64,000 nucleotides of DNA from Sphingomicrobium sediminis (GCF_023805295.1 NZ_JAMSHT010000001.1:1240001-1304000), one strand, 5' to 3'; shown: positions 48,394 through 59,640, numbered from the stretch's first letter. Made by a program: numbers and translations. The notes: generated from the letters alone by a model not told the origin.

Positions 48394-50991
48394 CTAGCTT
48401 GCCGCCGCCGCCTCGTCGAGATTGGGCGACAACCGCTTTTTGGCCGTAGCGTGGTCAAGGCCCATACGCTGCGCATAGTCCGCAAGCTGGTCCGGCCCCA
48501 CCCGCGCAACGCCGAAATAAGCGGCATCTTCATGCCCGAAATAGAAGCCCGACACCGCGCTTGCCGGCCACATGGCGTTGTTCTCGGTCAGCGAAATCCC
48601 AGCAGGATCGCGGCCCAGCAGGTCGAACAGGATCGGCTTCAATCCATGGTCGGGGCAGGCCGGATAGCCGGGCGCCGGACGAATGCCGCGATAGCCTTCG
48701 GCGATGAGCTGCTCGTTGCTGAGCTTCTCGTCGGGCGCATAGCCCCACACGTCAGTCCGGACATGCTGGTGCAGCCGCTCGGCAAAAGCTTCGGCAAAGC
48801 GGTCGGCCAGCGCCTTTAGCAGGATCGCGTTATAATCGTCGCCCGCAGCCTCATAGGCCTTGGCGCGCTCGTCCGCGCCGTGGATCGCGACGGCGAAGCC
48901 ACCGACATGGTCGCCTGCCTCGGCGATGAAGTCGGAAAGGCAGAAATTGGGCCGCCCCTCGCGCTTCTTCACCTGCTGGCGCAGCATCGGCACGCGGACC
49001 TCATCGACGATGATGTCATCGCCATCGCGATGCGCCGGCCAGATTTGCGCCACGGCGCGCGGCTGAAGCCATTTTTCCTCGACGATCTTGTCGAGCATCG
49101 CCTGCGCGTCGGCATAAAGCGCACTTGCCGCATCCCCGACGATGTCATCCTCGAGGATGGCCGGGAAGGTGCCCGCAAGCTGCCAGCTGCGGAAGAACGG
49201 GGTCCAGTCGAATGTCGCGCGCAGGTCGGCAAGGTCCCAGTCGTCCCAGACATGCCGCCCCGGCTTGGCCGGTGCCGGCGCGATACCCGCCGGATCGAAG
49301 GGCGCGGCATTGGCGCGCGCTTCCTCAAGCGTTGCGATGCCCCCCTTGCCCTTGCCGGCGCGAGCGGCACGCACCTTGGCATAATCATCGGCGATCTCGC
49401 CGACATAGGCGGCTTTCTCCTCGCCCATCAGCTTGGATGCTACGCCCACGGCGCGGCTCGCATCGGTGACGTGGATGACCGGTCCCGAATAGGCCGGCGC
49501 AATCTTCAAGGCGGTATGAACACGGCTTGTTGTTGCGCCGCCGATCAGCAGCGGCAGTTTAAGCTTCTCGCGCTCCATCTCGCTCGCATTATGCACCATT
49601 TCGTCGAGGCTGGGCGTGATGAGGCCCGACAGGCCGATCATGTCGACCTTGTTCGCCCGCGCCGCATCGAGAATGTCGGGCCAGCCGACCATGACGCCGA
49701 GGTCGACCACTTCGTAGCCGTTACATTGCAGCACGACGCCGACGATATTCTTGCCGATGTCGTGCACGTCGCCCTTTACGGTCGCCATGAGGATTCGGCC
49801 CTTGGCGCTGTTCGCCTCGCCCGCATTTTCGGCCTCGATGTAGGGGAGCAGCTGCGCGACGGCCTTTTTCATGACCCGCGCCGACTTCACCACCTGCGGC
49901 AGAAACATCTTGCCCGACCCGAACAGGTCGCCGACGCGGTTCATGCCATCCATAAGCGGGCCTTCGATGACGTGCAGCGCACGCTCCGATCCCACGCGGG
50001 CTTCCTCGACATCCTCGATGATGTGCGCGTCGAGCCCCTTGATCAGCGCATGGGCGAGCCTTTCGGCCACCGGCTGCTCGCGCCAGGTCTCGTCCTTCTC
50101 CGACGCCTTGGCGCCCTGCCCTTGGTAGCGCTGCGCCAGCTCGATCAGTCGGTCGGTCGCGCCCTCATCCTTGTCGAACAGCACGTCCTCGCACGCCTCG
50201 CGCAATTCGGGATCGATTTCGTCATAAACGTCCAATTGCCCCGCATTGACGATCGCCATGCCGAGGCCGGCAGGGATCGCATGGTAGAGAAAGACGCTGT
50301 GCAGCGCGCGGCGCACCGTCTCGTTGCCGCGGAAGGAGAAGCTTAGGTTGGACAGCCCGCCCGAAATATGCGCGTGCGGGCATTGCTCGCGGATTTCCTT
50401 CGCCGCCTCGATAAAATCGAGGCCGTAACGCCGATGCTCGTCGATCCCGGTCGCCACTGCGAAGATGTTGGGGTCGAAGATGATGTCCTGCGGCGGGAAG
50501 CCATCTGCGACCAGCAAATCGTAAGCCCGCTTGCAAATCTCGACCTTGCGCGCCTTGGTGTCGGCCTGCCCCGTCTCGTCGAAGGCCATGACCACCGTCG
50601 CCGCGCCATAATCGCGGATCTTTCGCGCGAGCCGGAGGAATTCGTCCTCGCCTTCCTTGAGGCTGATCGAATTGACGATCGGTTTGCCCGGCACGCATTT
50701 CAGCCCCGCCTCGATCACCTCCCATTTGGACGAATCGACCATGACCGGCACACGGGCAATGTCGGGCTCGGCGGCGATGCGCTTGAGGAAGGTCTCCATC
50801 GCGGCGACACCGTCCAAGAGCGCCTCGTCCATATTCACGTCGATGATCTGCGCGCCATTCTCGACCTGTTGGCGCGCGACCTCGACTGCGGTCTCGTAAT
50901 CGTCGTTGAGAATGAGCTTCTTGAAGCGCGCGGAGCCGGTGACGTTGGTCCGCTCGCCGATCATGACGAAGCGACTGGCAATATCGTTCAC
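48394..50991 (-). CDS. metH: Methionine synthase, cobalamin-binding half (split MetH)
   Basis: 865 residues from a GTG at 50991. Domains in order: pterin-binding barrel ([16 protein letters not shown] near 8-23, ending near 290), cobalamin cap and Rossmann domain with [13 protein letters not shown] (His410 as cobalt ligand), and the C-terminal SAM-binding activation domain ([12 protein letters not shown]). It lacks the N-terminal homocysteine domain, which is the preceding gene. The start overlaps that gene's stop by 4 bp, so the two halves are made in step and probably act together as one methionine synthase. Confidence 0.95.
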   Translation of the reverse strand: MNDIASRFVMIGERTNVTGSARFKKLILNDDYETAVEVARQQVENGAQIIDVNMDEALLDGVAAMETFLKRIAAEPDIARVPVMVDSSKWEVIEAGLKCVPGKPIVNSISLKEGEDEFLRLARKIRDYGAATVVMAFDETGQADTKARKVEICKRAYDLLVADGFPPQDIIFDPNIFAVATGIDEHRRYGLDFIEAAKEIREQCPHAHISGGLSNLSFSFRGNETVRRALHSVFLYHAIPAGLGMAIVNAGQLDVYDEIDPELREACEDVLFDKDEGATDRLIELAQRYQGQGAKASEKDETWREQPVAERLAHALIKGLDAHIIEDVEEARVGSERALHVIEGPLMDGMNRVGDLFGSGKMFLPQVVKSARVMKKAVAQLLPYIEAENAGEANSAKGRILMATVKGDVHDIGKNIVGVVLQCNGYEVVDLGVMVGWPDILDAARANKVDMIGLSGLITPSLDEMVHNASEMEREKLKLPLLIGGATTSRVHTALKIAPAYSGPVIHVTDASRAVGVASKLMGEEKAAYVGEIADDYAKVRAARAGKGKGGIATLEEARANAAPFDPAGIAPAPAKPGRHVWDDWDLADLRATFDWTPFFRSWQLAGTFPAILEDDIVGDAASALYADAQAMLDKIVEEKWLQPRAVAQIWPAHRDGDDIIVDEVRVPMLRQQVKKREGRPNFCLSDFIAEAGDHVGGFAVAIHGADERAKAYEAAGDDYNAILLKALADRFAEAFAERLHQHVRTDVWGYAPDEKLSNEQLIAEGYRGIRPAPGYPACPDHGLKPILFDLLGRDPAGISLTENNAMWPASAVSGFYFGHEDAAYFGVARVGPDQLADYAQRMGLDHATAKKRLSPNLDEAAAAS

Positions 50992-52031
50992 GCGCGCACC
51001 TCGAGCGGTTCGAGCCCGGCCAAGACCATATCGGTCTCCACTGCAGCCGCCTTGCGCGGTGCGGCCCCCTCGACCGTATCGGCAATCGCCTTGATATGCG
51101 CAGGCGTCGTCCCGCAACAGCCGCCGACAATGTCGACCAGCCCCTCGGCCAGCCATTCCTCGACCTGCCGCGCCGTTTCCTCCGGTCCCTCGTCATATTC
51201 GCCCAAATCGTTGGGCAGCCCCGCATTGGGGTAGGCCATGACCAATGTCTCGGCGCGCGCATGGAGGGCCTTCAAAGCCGGCCGGAGCGCCTCCGCGCCG
51301 AAGCTGCAGTTGAGGCCGATGGTCAGCGGCCGCGCATGGCGAATGCTCGCCCAGAAGGCCTCGACCGTATGGCCCGACAGGTTGCGCCCCGACAGGTCGG
51401 TGAGCGTCATCGACATCATGATCGGCAGTTCGCGTCCCAATTCGCGCTCGACATTGCGCACTGCCATCACGCCGGCTTTGGCATTCAGGGTATCGAACAC
51501 CGTCTCGATCAGGATGAAGTCCACTCCGCCCTCGGCCAAAGCGCGCACTTGTCCCTCGTAGACCTCGACCACATCGTCGAAGCTGACCTCGCGAAAGCCG
51601 GGGTCCGCAACGTCCGGCGAGAGCGACAGCGTCTTGTTAGTCGGCCCCACCGCGCCCGCCACGAAGCGCTGCTTGTCTTCGGTCGAATACTTGTCCGCAA
51701 CACCCCGCACGATCCGCGCCGCCGCGACGTTGATGTCTTCGACTAGGTGCTCCGCGTCATAATCGGCCTGGCTGATCGCATTGGCATTGAACGTGTTGGT
51801 GGCGAGCACGTCGGCGCCCGCTTCTGCAAAGGCCGAGCAGATCTCCTCCACCGCCTGCGGATGCGTAAGATTGAGTAGGTCGTTATTCCCGCGCTGCTCG
51901 CGCTCCAGCGCGACATTACCGCGAAACTGCGCCTCGCCGAGCCCCAATTTCTGGATGGCGGTGCCATAAGCTCCGTCTTTAACGAGAACCCGCTCGGCAG
52001 CGAGCGCGCGCAGCTGATCGGCCTTGCTCAT
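50988..52031 (-). CDS. Homocysteine S-methyltransferase (N-terminal module of split MetH)
   Basis: 347 residues from the ATG at 52031. It matches the first module of Met[32 protein letters not shown], and the zinc-binding cysteines in [12 protein letters not shown] and [12 protein letters not shown]. It binds homocysteine and takes the methyl group from methylcobalamin on the other half. The frame ends at a clean TGA with a GTGA overlap into metH; not a frameshift, as the downstream gene has its own start and the domain border falls at this point. Confidence 0.94.
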   Translation of the reverse strand: MSKADQLRALAAERVLVKDGAYGTAIQKLGLGEAQFRGNVALEREQRGNNDLLNLTHPQAVEEICSAFAEAGADVLATNTFNANAISQADYDAEHLVEDINVAAARIVRGVADKYSTEDKQRFVAGAVGPTNKTLSLSPDVADPGFREVSFDDVVEVYEGQVRALAEGGVDFILIETVFDTLNAKAGVMAVRNVERELGRELPIMMSMTLTDLSGRNLSGHTVEAFWASIRHARPLTIGLNCSFGAEALRPALKALHARAETLVMAYPNAGLPNDLGEYDEGPEETARQVEEWLAEGLVDIVGGCCGTTPAHIKAIADTVEGAAPRKAAAVETDMVLAGLEPLEVRA

Positions 52032-52924
52032 TGCGGCTTCACCCCCAGCAGGCGGCAAATCGCGTAGGACAGGTTCGCGCGATTGAGCGTGTAGAAATGG
52101 AAATGCCGTACCCCGCCGGCGTAAAGCTGCCCGCACAATTCGGCGGCGATGGTCGCGGCGACGAGCTCGCGCGCCTGCGGTGTGTCATCCAGCCCCTCGA
52201 ACCGCTCGGCCATCCACTCGGGAATTTCCGCCCCGCACATGCCGGCAAACTTGCGCGTCTGCGCAACATTGCTGACCGGCAGGATGCCCGGCACCAATTC
52301 GATTTCGCGTCCCCGCGCTGCCAGCGCATCGCGCAGGCGGAAGAAGGGCTCGGGATCGAAGAAGAATTGGCTGATCGCCCGGCTCGCGCCCGCATCGATC
52401 TTGCGCAGCAGGTGATCGAGATCGGCTTCGAAGGACAACGCCTCGGGATGGCATTCCGGATAGGCCGCGACCGAAATATCGAAGTCGGCTACTTCCTTCA
52501 GCCCCGCCACCAATTCGGCGGCATTGGCATAGCCACCCGGATGCGGCGCGAAACATTGCCCCTCGCCCGGCGGATCGCCCCGCAGCGCGACGATGTGCCG
52601 CACGCCAGCGTCCCAATACTCGCGCGCCACTTCCTGCACTTCCTCGCGCGTCGCATCGACGCAGGTGAGATGCGCGGCAGGCGTCAGCGAGGTTTCCTCG
52701 ACGATGCGCTTCACCGTCTCGTGCGTGCGTTCGCGCGTGGAACCGCCAGCTCCATAGGTCACCGAGACGAATCGCGGGCCGAGCGGTTCGAGCCGCTCGA
52801 TAGAGGACCAGAGCTTTTCGCTCATCTTCTCGGTCTTGGGCGGAAAGAATTCGAAACTGACGTCGATATCGCCCTTGGGACCGGCAAAGAGCGGCGCGGG
52901 GGCGTGGGGCTGGATTTCGCTCAT
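52028..52924 (-). CDS. metF: Methylenetetrahydrofolate reductase
   Basis: 298 residues. VSFEFFPPKTEKMSE, VSVTYGAGGSTRERTHE, HIVALRGDPP and the AISQFFFDPEPFFRL barrel strand are MetF marks. It reduces 5,10-methylene-THF to 5-methyl-THF for MetH, with FAD. Its stop overlaps the homocysteine methyltransferase start by 4 bp, and its ATG overlaps the regulator's stop by 4 bp. Confidence 0.96.
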   Translation of the reverse strand: MSEIQPHAPAPLFAGPKGDIDVSFEFFPPKTEKMSEKLWSSIERLEPLGPRFVSVTYGAGGSTRERTHETVKRIVEETSLTPAAHLTCVDATREEVQEVAREYWDAGVRHIVALRGDPPGEGQCFAPHPGGYANAAELVAGLKEVADFDISVAAYPECHPEALSFEADLDHLLRKIDAGASRAISQFFFDPEPFFRLRDALAARGREIELVPGILPVSNVAQTRKFAGMCGAEIPEWMAERFEGLDDTPQARELVAATIAAELCGQLYAGGVRHFHFYTLNRANLSYAICRLLGVKPQ

Positions 52925-53880
52925 GCCGCTACCTTTCGTGCCTTGCCGGGCCGGTCGGCGGCCCAGATCGTGACCGTCAGCTCGCCGCCATCGAGCCTTA
53001 CCGGCCGCGCCGGCTTCAATCCTGCCAGCTTCACCATGTCGGCGATTGCAGCGTCGGTAAAACCGAGCCGCTGATGCCCATGCTGGCGGCGCAAATCCTC
53101 GCGGTCATGCGCGGCAAAGTCGACCAGGACCAAACGCCCCCCTGGTGCCAGGATGCGCGCGGCTTCGTCGATCGCGGCACGCGGCTGGTGCGCAAAGTGC
53201 AACACCTGGTGCAAGATCACCGTATCGGCAGCGCCATCGGCCAGCGGAAGCGCAAACATGTCGCCCTGCCGCAAGCTCGCAGCGATGTCGCCCGCAGCTT
53301 CCAACCGCACGCGCGCGAGGCGGAGCATGTCCGGCGATCGGTCGATCCCGATCGCTTCGCTCGCGCCCGGTGCAAAGAGTTCGAGCATGCGGCCGGTCCC
53401 GGTCCCCACATCGACCAGTCTCCCGAGCGGACGGCCTTCCAATGCTTTCGCCGTCGCGGCCTCGACTTGTTCTTCCTCGATATGCAGGCTGCGCAACTCA
53501 TCCCAGCGCTCGGCGCGCGAGGCGAACCATTGCGACGCGGTCTCCGCCCGCTCGATCCGGATTGCATCCAAACGCTGCGCATCGCCGTCGCAGGCCTCGG
53601 CAATCGCGCCCTCCATCCGCGAATCGATGATCTCGAACAGCGGCGAATCGACGGGCAATGCAGGCTCTACGAAGGTCCAGCTGCCTTCCTTGCGTCGCCG
53701 CGCGATGCCGGCTTCGGCCAATATGCGGACGTGACGCGAAATTCTCGGCTGTGATTGACCGAGCGCCTGCGCGATCTCGCCGACGGTCAATTCCATCGAG
53801 CGAATGACCATCAGAATGCGCAATCTGCTCTCGTCCCCGAGCGCGTGGAAGAAATTTGTCAGTTCCATAGGTGCAACCAT
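52921..53880 (-). CDS. ArsR-type HTH / SAM-dependent methyltransferase fusion, probable regulator of the met operon
   Basis: 319 residues. The N-terminal winged helix (about 8-85: NFFHALGDESRLRILMVIRS, SQPRISRHVRILAEAGI) is of ArsR type without the usual metal-binding cysteines. The C-terminal part is a class I methyltransferase fold with LVDVGTGTGRMLE and an SAM-pocket acid (IGIDRSPDML). First gene of the metF-metH operon. It probably senses SAM or S-adenosylhomocysteine, as the SahR family does (family knowledge, assignment inferred). I chose ATG 53880; ATG 53868 is an alternative. No ribosome-binding site precedes either. Confidence 0.85.
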   Translation of the reverse strand: MVAPMELTNFFHALGDESRLRILMVIRSMELTVGEIAQALGQSQPRISRHVRILAEAGIARRRKEGSWTFVEPALPVDSPLFEIIDSRMEGAIAEACDGDAQRLDAIRIERAETASQWFASRAERWDELRSLHIEEEQVEAATAKALEGRPLGRLVDVGTGTGRMLELFAPGASEAIGIDRSPDMLRLARVRLEAAGDIAASLRQGDMFALPLADGAADTVILHQVLHFAHQPRAAIDEAARILAPGGRLVLVDFAAHDREDLRRQHGHQRLGFTDAAIADMVKLAGLKPARPVRLDGGELTVTIWAADRPGKARKVAA

Positions 53881-53882
53881 CG

Positions 53883-53916
53883 CATAAAGGCATAAAGAAA
53901 CCTTTATGACCGTCAA
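53883..53916 (-). promoter_or_regulatory. Promoter and palindromic operator of the met regulator operon
   Basis: On the minus strand TTGACG (53916-53911) and TATGCC (53894-53889) lie 16 bases apart. The 18-bp palindrome CATAAAG-AAAC-CTTTATG (53891-53908 on plus) lies over the spacer and -10, and an extra half-site CATAAAGG is at 53883-53890. A protein bound there would block RNA polymerase. Transcription should start within a few bases of the ATG at 53880, so the mRNA would be leaderless. Confidence 0.7.
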
Positions 53917-54065
53917 GCGAGAACGATATTGCCTCGTGAAAATTTGACGATTGCGTGACGGGCCAGACCTTTGTAAGTCTCACCACAGGCCTGCCTTAAG
54001 CGATTAGGGCAGGTCGTGCCTTGTGCGCGCGGTGAGCGGGCACGCAAAGCAAGGAATATTTGAAC

Positions 54066-54314
54066 ATGAAGAAAGTTGCTCTGACTGCTGCGGTTCTGGC
54101 CTTCGCCCTGACCGCTTGCGAAAACACTGCCGAAGGCGTGGAAGAAGATGCCGCCAACGCTGAAGCTGCCGTCGAAGAAGGCGCTGCCGAAGCTGAAGAA
54201 GCTGTTGAAGCTGCTGGCGACGAACTCGACGCTGCTGGTGACGAAGCCATGGGCGAAGTCGCTGAAGCTGCCGGCGAAGTCGAAGAAGAAGCTGCTGAGG
54301 AAGCTGCCGAGTAA
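54066..54314 (+). CDS. Small acidic Ala/Glu-rich lipoprotein
   Basis: 82 residues from ATG 54066 (AAGGA 10 bases upstream). MKKVALTAAVLAFALTAC is a lipoprotein signal with Cys18. The remaining 64 residues are almost only Ala, Glu, Gly, Asp and Val in a repeating pattern (AAEAEEAVEAAGDE), predicting a long acidic helix. No known domain. Strong hairpin terminator follows, so it is monocistronic. Confidence 0.8.
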   Translation: MKKVALTAAVLAFALTACENTAEGVEEDAANAEAAVEEGAAEAEEAVEAAGDELDAAGDEAMGEVAEAAGEVEEEAAEEAAE

Positions 54315-54348
54315 TTCTCGCACTCCTCTGCTTTTTCGAGCAGACTTT

Positions 54349-54387
54349 GAAGGGTCGTCCACCATGTGTGGGCGGCCCTTCTTTTTT
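54349..54387 (+). terminator. Rho-independent terminator after the acidic lipoprotein
   Basis: A 14-bp stem, GAAGGGTCGTCCAC (54349-54362) against GTGGGCGGCCCTTC (54368-54381) with two G-T pairs and a 5-base loop, then TTTTTT (54382-54387). Confidence 0.93.
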
Positions 54388-54403
54388 GCGCTATGATGCG
54401 GGC

Positions 54404-54592
54404 ATGCGGTTCGCGTTTCCCCTTGTCGCGCTGACGCTTCTTACGGCCTGCGGTCGCGCCGATCCGCCTGTCGCCGAGCAACCGGACGAAGTCGCCAATG
54501 ATCGCCTGGATTCGATCGAGCTGCGACTTGACGAGGCCCGCGACCTCGCGCCGCCGGACCTGGAATCTGTCGAGGCTGCGGCAGCGATCTAG
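54404..54592 (+). CDS. Small lipoprotein, 62 residues
   Basis: ATG 54404. MRFAFPLVALTLLTAC is a lipoprotein signal with Cys16, followed by a short polar acidic tail (ADPPVAEQPDEVANDRLDSI) that predicts a helix. No recognised family. It lies right after the terminator of the other lipoprotein and ends 4 bp before the convergent DUF2235 gene. No clear ribosome-binding site, so I am less sure of expression. Confidence 0.55.
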   Translation: MRFAFPLVALTLLTACGRADPPVAEQPDEVANDRLDSIELRLDEARDLAPPDLESVEAAAAI

Positions 54593-54595
54593 ACG

Positions 54596-56026
54596 CTACC
54601 AACCAACCACTTCGATACAGGTCTGATCGGCTTTGAGGTGCCAATCGCGCACATCGCCCGTCAGTTCGGCCTCACGGTCGATACCCTCCACGCACCCCTC
54701 CCGACGCAATTCCTGCCGGAAGCCGCGATTGCGCAAGAGTTCGTGGCAAAGGAGCCGCGGCGTCTTGATCGCGTCCTCTCCGCAATGATCGTCATAGCGC
54801 GCCTGCATATCGGAGGCGCGCTCCAGCCGCTGGACCACCGAATAATGGATCTTCGGCTTGCCCCCCAACCGCCGCGCATAGTCGATCGGATCGCGATAGA
54901 CCCGATCCACGTCGAAATAGGCCCACGTATATTTCTGCGCGTCATGGAGCGGGCCGTAGCGATCCTCCTTCACGCGCGGCGCCAAGGCAAAGAGATCGCG
55001 TTCGGCGGCCAAGCGGTCGAGCATCCAGTTGAGCGACACGCCAGGAATGAGGCCGACGATCAAATCGTCGCCATCGACATAATTGCCGCCGACATCGGCA
55101 TGCGCACCTGAAAACCAGACTTCCTCGATCTCGGTTCGATCGAGCCCCTTCGGACAGGTTGCGGGCATCTGCGGTTGCTCGGCCATGACCAGCGTGAAGG
55201 CCTTGGACCGGTTGTCGTCCAGCGCCATGGCGTGGAAAAGATGCCCTGCCCCGCACGGTTGGACCCAATAATAGGGATCGCTGAAGAAAGGATCGGGATT
55301 GCCGTCTCGCCCGCCGAGCTCTGCAACCACGTCGAACAAGGCGAGTGTATCGACATTGCGGCTGGCGTCGCGTCGTGCGGACCAATCATGGTCTTTCATA
55401 CCGGCTGCTCCGTTGCGCTCCGCAATGTCCGCGAGCACGCCATCACGGATGAGCTTTTTCTCGCGCCGGTCATAATCCGCGAGCGCGTCCAGACCCGCAT
55501 CGTTCGGGGACCGATAGGCGTCCCAGATGTCATGCACCTTGCTGCGCCGCGCGCTGCGATCCCAATGCTCCCCGCTCATGTCCGGGATGCCCGCGACCGC
55601 GATCATGCCTGTGAGCAGACGCTGCGCGTAGGCGCCGCGCGAAAAGCCGGCAAGGATGATGCGATCGCCGGGCCGATAGACGCGCGTCAGGAAACGATAA
55701 GCCTCGCGCACATCCTCGCCCGTCCCCTTGCCCAGCAAGGCCCCGCGAAACTCGCCTTTGCCCGCGCCGACGCCCTCGGCGTAATAGGTGACCAGCGGCC
55801 GGTCGGACACGCTGCCCAGCGTCTCGGCAATCTCGTACATGCGCACCGCATTGGTCCGCGAGACGCTGTTGTTCGCGGTGCCGTCGATGACGATCAGGAT
55901 GTCGCTGGGCGGCCGGTCGCGATCTTCGAACGCGTAGCGGGAATCGAGATGGACGGTGCCGACACGCGTGACCTGGCACGCCGACAGCGCGAGCATGGCA
56001 GAAATCAGGACCAGAAAACGAAACAC
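54596..56026 (-). CDS. DUF2235 (Tle1-like) alpha/beta-hydrolase lipoprotein
   Basis: 476 residues from a GTG with GGAGA upstream. It has a lipoprotein signal (FRFLVLISAMLALSAC, Cys17). The catalytic domain shows IVIDGTANNS (46-54), the nucleophile elbow AGFSRGAY (Ser129) and VWFSGAHADVGGNY further on, all marks of DUF2235. Related proteins (Tle1) are phospholipases delivered by type VI secretion; here there is a lipid anchor and no secretion genes nearby, so a periplasmic or outer-membrane lipase/esterase role is more likely (inference). Confidence 0.85.
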   Translation of the reverse strand: MFRFLVLISAMLALSACQVTRVGTVHLDSRYAFEDRDRPPSDILIVIDGTANNSVSRTNAVRMYEIAETLGSVSDRPLVTYYAEGVGAGKGEFRGALLGKGTGEDVREAYRFLTRVYRPGDRIILAGFSRGAYAQRLLTGMIAVAGIPDMSGEHWDRSARRSKVHDIWDAYRSPNDAGLDALADYDRREKKLIRDGVLADIAERNGAAGMKDHDWSARRDASRNVDTLALFDVVAELGGRDGNPDPFFSDPYYWVQPCGAGHLFHAMALDDNRSKAFTLVMAEQPQMPATCPKGLDRTEIEEVWFSGAHADVGGNYVDGDDLIVGLIPGVSLNWMLDRLAAERDLFALAPRVKEDRYGPLHDAQKYTWAYFDVDRVYRDPIDYARRLGGKPKIHYSVVQRLERASDMQARYDDHCGEDAIKTPRLLCHELLRNRGFRQELRREGCVEGIDREAELTGDVRDWHLKADQTCIEVVGW

Positions 56027-56081
56027 GATTTTCTCCGGCTCTACGTTACGCGACCCAGCCTAGCGCGGCATCCGCCGATGA

Positions 56082-57401
56082 CTAGGCTTCGCGCGGCGGT
56101 TCATCGAAAAACACTTCGGCCGCATCGGCTGGCTGGCTGCGGGTGATGAGGTTAAGCCCAAAGCCCAATACCATCATCCCCGCGCCGATCAGCCACGCCC
56201 GCTCCGGCGCCTGCCACAAGGCGGCGACATTGAAGGCCGACGCCACCACGATGATGGCCCACCAGTTGAGCGTCATCCCCTCGACGATGCCCTCATGCCC
56301 CCGGGTGCGAAACGCCACGAAAGCGGCATAAGCGGCGAGGCCGACAAGCTGCGAGAATACCGAGCTGACGATGGCAAGGAATTCGAACCCGCCGGTCAGC
56401 GAGACCAAGGCCACCAGCGCCGAGAAAAAGAGGATCGACGCCATCGGCGTATGCGACTTGCTCGACAGCGGGAGCAGCCAGTGAGGCAACAGTCCGCGCC
56501 GCGCCATCCCGTACATGATCCTCGGGCCGCCAATGTAGAAAGTGAGCTGGTTGGTTGCGATCGAGAAGATGGCTGCCAGCGTGAGCAGCAGCGCGCCCGT
56601 CTCGCCCATCACCGCACGGGCAGCAGCGGTCAGCGGGGTGAGGTCTTCGTCGGGGTTCGGCGCGGCGGCAATATAGGCCCACTGCACCACCATGTAGAAA
56701 ATGATAATGATCGCGAGCGAGAGCAGCATGGTTTTGGGGATGGTGCGGCGCGGGTTCTTCACTTCGCCAGCCGCATAGCTGTTCGCGATGGTGCCCGAAT
56801 AGGCATAGAAAATGAGGAGTATCACGGCCTCCGCCTCGCTGAAGGTCGGTAGCTCGACCTCGGTCGCGATGCCCCCCTTGGCCAAGGCCACCACGCACAG
56901 AAGCAGGATCGGGCTGAGTTTGAGGATCGAGCCGACCACGAGGCCTGCGGTCGCCTTGCGCATGCCGGAAATGGTGAGCCAGGTCATGGCGACCAGCAGG
57001 AACAGGATCGCACCGCGCTGCCACAAGGGATCCTCGAGCGCGGGTAACAACACGGCCATGTAGCTCGTGAGGACGTAGAAATTGGCGGCGCGCGAGGAAA
57101 TGATGGCGATGAGCAGCATCCAACCGACCTGGAAGCCGGCTTGCTTGCCGAACGCGGCCTCCGCATAAAGCTGCGGCCCGCCCGACTGGCGGAACATGGC
57201 GGCGAGCCGCGCCATGACGATCACGCCCGCGCCGACCAGCAGGCCAACGATCATGATCATCCACGGCGCGAAGGCCCCGATGGCCGCATAGAGCAAGGCG
57301 GGCATGGCGAAGATGCCGGCACCGACCATCGCGTTGACGCTCATCAGCGTCGACCCGAGCTTGCCCATTTCGCGTGGCGGCTTGATCGCATCCGTCATCA
57401 A
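56082..57401 (-). CDS. APC family amino-acid permease
   Basis: 439 residues with 12 hydrophobic helices. The first helix shows STLMSVNAMVGAGIFAMP, the unwound GAGIF motif of the APC transporters. NSYAAGEVKNPRRTIPKTM is the conserved loop after helix 6. Substrate (amino acid or polyamine) is not readable. It stands alone between the DUF2235 gene and the groEL terminator. Confidence 0.9.
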   Translation of the reverse strand: MMTDAIKPPREMGKLGSTLMSVNAMVGAGIFAMPALLYAAIGAFAPWMIMIVGLLVGAGVIVMARLAAMFRQSGGPQLYAEAAFGKQAGFQVGWMLLIAIISSRAANFYVLTSYMAVLLPALEDPLWQRGAILFLLVAMTWLTISGMRKATAGLVVGSILKLSPILLLCVVALAKGGIATEVELPTFSEAEAVILLIFYAYSGTIANSYAAGEVKNPRRTIPKTMLLSLAIIIIFYMVVQWAYIAAAPNPDEDLTPLTAAARAVMGETGALLLTLAAIFSIATNQLTFYIGGPRIMYGMARRGLLPHWLLPLSSKSHTPMASILFFSALVALVSLTGGFEFLAIVSSVFSQLVGLAAYAAFVAFRTRGHEGIVEGMTLNWWAIIVVASAFNVAALWQAPERAWLIGAGMMVLGFGLNLITRSQPADAAEVFFDEPPREA

Positions 57402-57488
57402 TTTCTCCCCCCAGAGATAAGACGCAACTCGATTGACGACTTAACACAGTTTAGTCGAATTGCACGCAGCCCGTGAACAATCGAGATG

Positions 57489-57527
57489 AAAAAGGCCGGA
57501 GCGCATCGCTGCGCCCCGGCCCTTTTT
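57489..57527 (-). terminator. Rho-independent terminator after groEL
   Basis: GGCCGGAGCGCA pairs with TGCGCCCCGGCC (small bulge), loop TCGC. On the minus strand a TTTTT run follows the stem, and on the plus strand TTTTT also follows, so it may end transcription both ways. Confidence 0.85.
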
Positions 57528-57553
57528 GTTCAGCGTTGCTGAGCGTTCGGGAC

Positions 57554-59215
<1,662 letters not shown>

Positions 59216-59282
59216 CTAATTTGCTCTGTTGGAAGCTGAATAAGTTTACGAATTTAATGGTGGGTCGCCCCACTCATTCAGC

Positions 59283-59570
59283 TCAGCTGACGATCCCGAG
59301 GATGTCGCTTTCCTTCATGATGATCAGGTCTTCGCCGTCGATCTTGACTTCGGTGCCCGACCACTTGCCGAACAGGATCTTGTCGCCAGCGCTGACGTCG
59401 AGCGGCGTGACCTTGCCGTCTTCGCTCTTAAGGCCCGAGCCCACGGCGACGACTTCGCCTTCCTGCGGCTTTTCCTTGGCGCTGTCGGGGATGATGATGC
59501 CCCCGGCGGTTTTTTCATCGGCCTCGACACGGCGGACGAGGACACGGTCGTGAAGCGGTTTGAAACCCAT
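59283..59570 (-). CDS. groES: Co-chaperonin GroES
   Basis: 95 residues from ATG 59570: [20 protein letters not shown], the mobile loop [16 protein letters not shown], and the C-terminal [12 protein letters not shown]. Caps GroEL. The longer upstream frame covers the CIRCE element and is not coding. A CIRCE element lies 44 bp before the start. Confidence 0.98.
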   Translation of the reverse strand: MGFKPLHDRVLVRRVEADEKTAGGIIIPDSAKEKPQEGEVVAVGSGLKSEDGKVTPLDVSAGDKILFGKWSGTEVKIDGEDLIIMKESDILGIVS

Positions 59571-59613
59571 GGTTCCCTCTGCTTTCAATAGTTGATGTTC
59601 GTTCATGCGACGT

Positions 59614-59640
59614 CTGGCACTCCCATCAAGAGAGTGCCAA
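59614..59640 (-). promoter_or_regulatory. CIRCE element (HrcA operator) before groESL
   Basis: TGGCACTC (59615-59622), 9-base spacer, GAGTGCCA (59632-59639): the 8-base arms pair perfectly, and the ninth pair is lost. Consensus is TTAGCACTC-N9-GAGTGCTAA. HrcA binds it to repress groESL until heat stress. It lies between groES and the MATE gene. Confidence 0.92.

Noticed and set aside
50980..51000. A frameshift breaking metH
   Set aside because: Both parts have starts and stops at a domain border with a 4-bp overlap, as for every other junction in the operon.
53881..54065. A SAM or cobalamin riboswitch before the met operon
   Set aside because: The promoter sits within a few bases of the start codon, leaving no leader RNA for a riboswitch.
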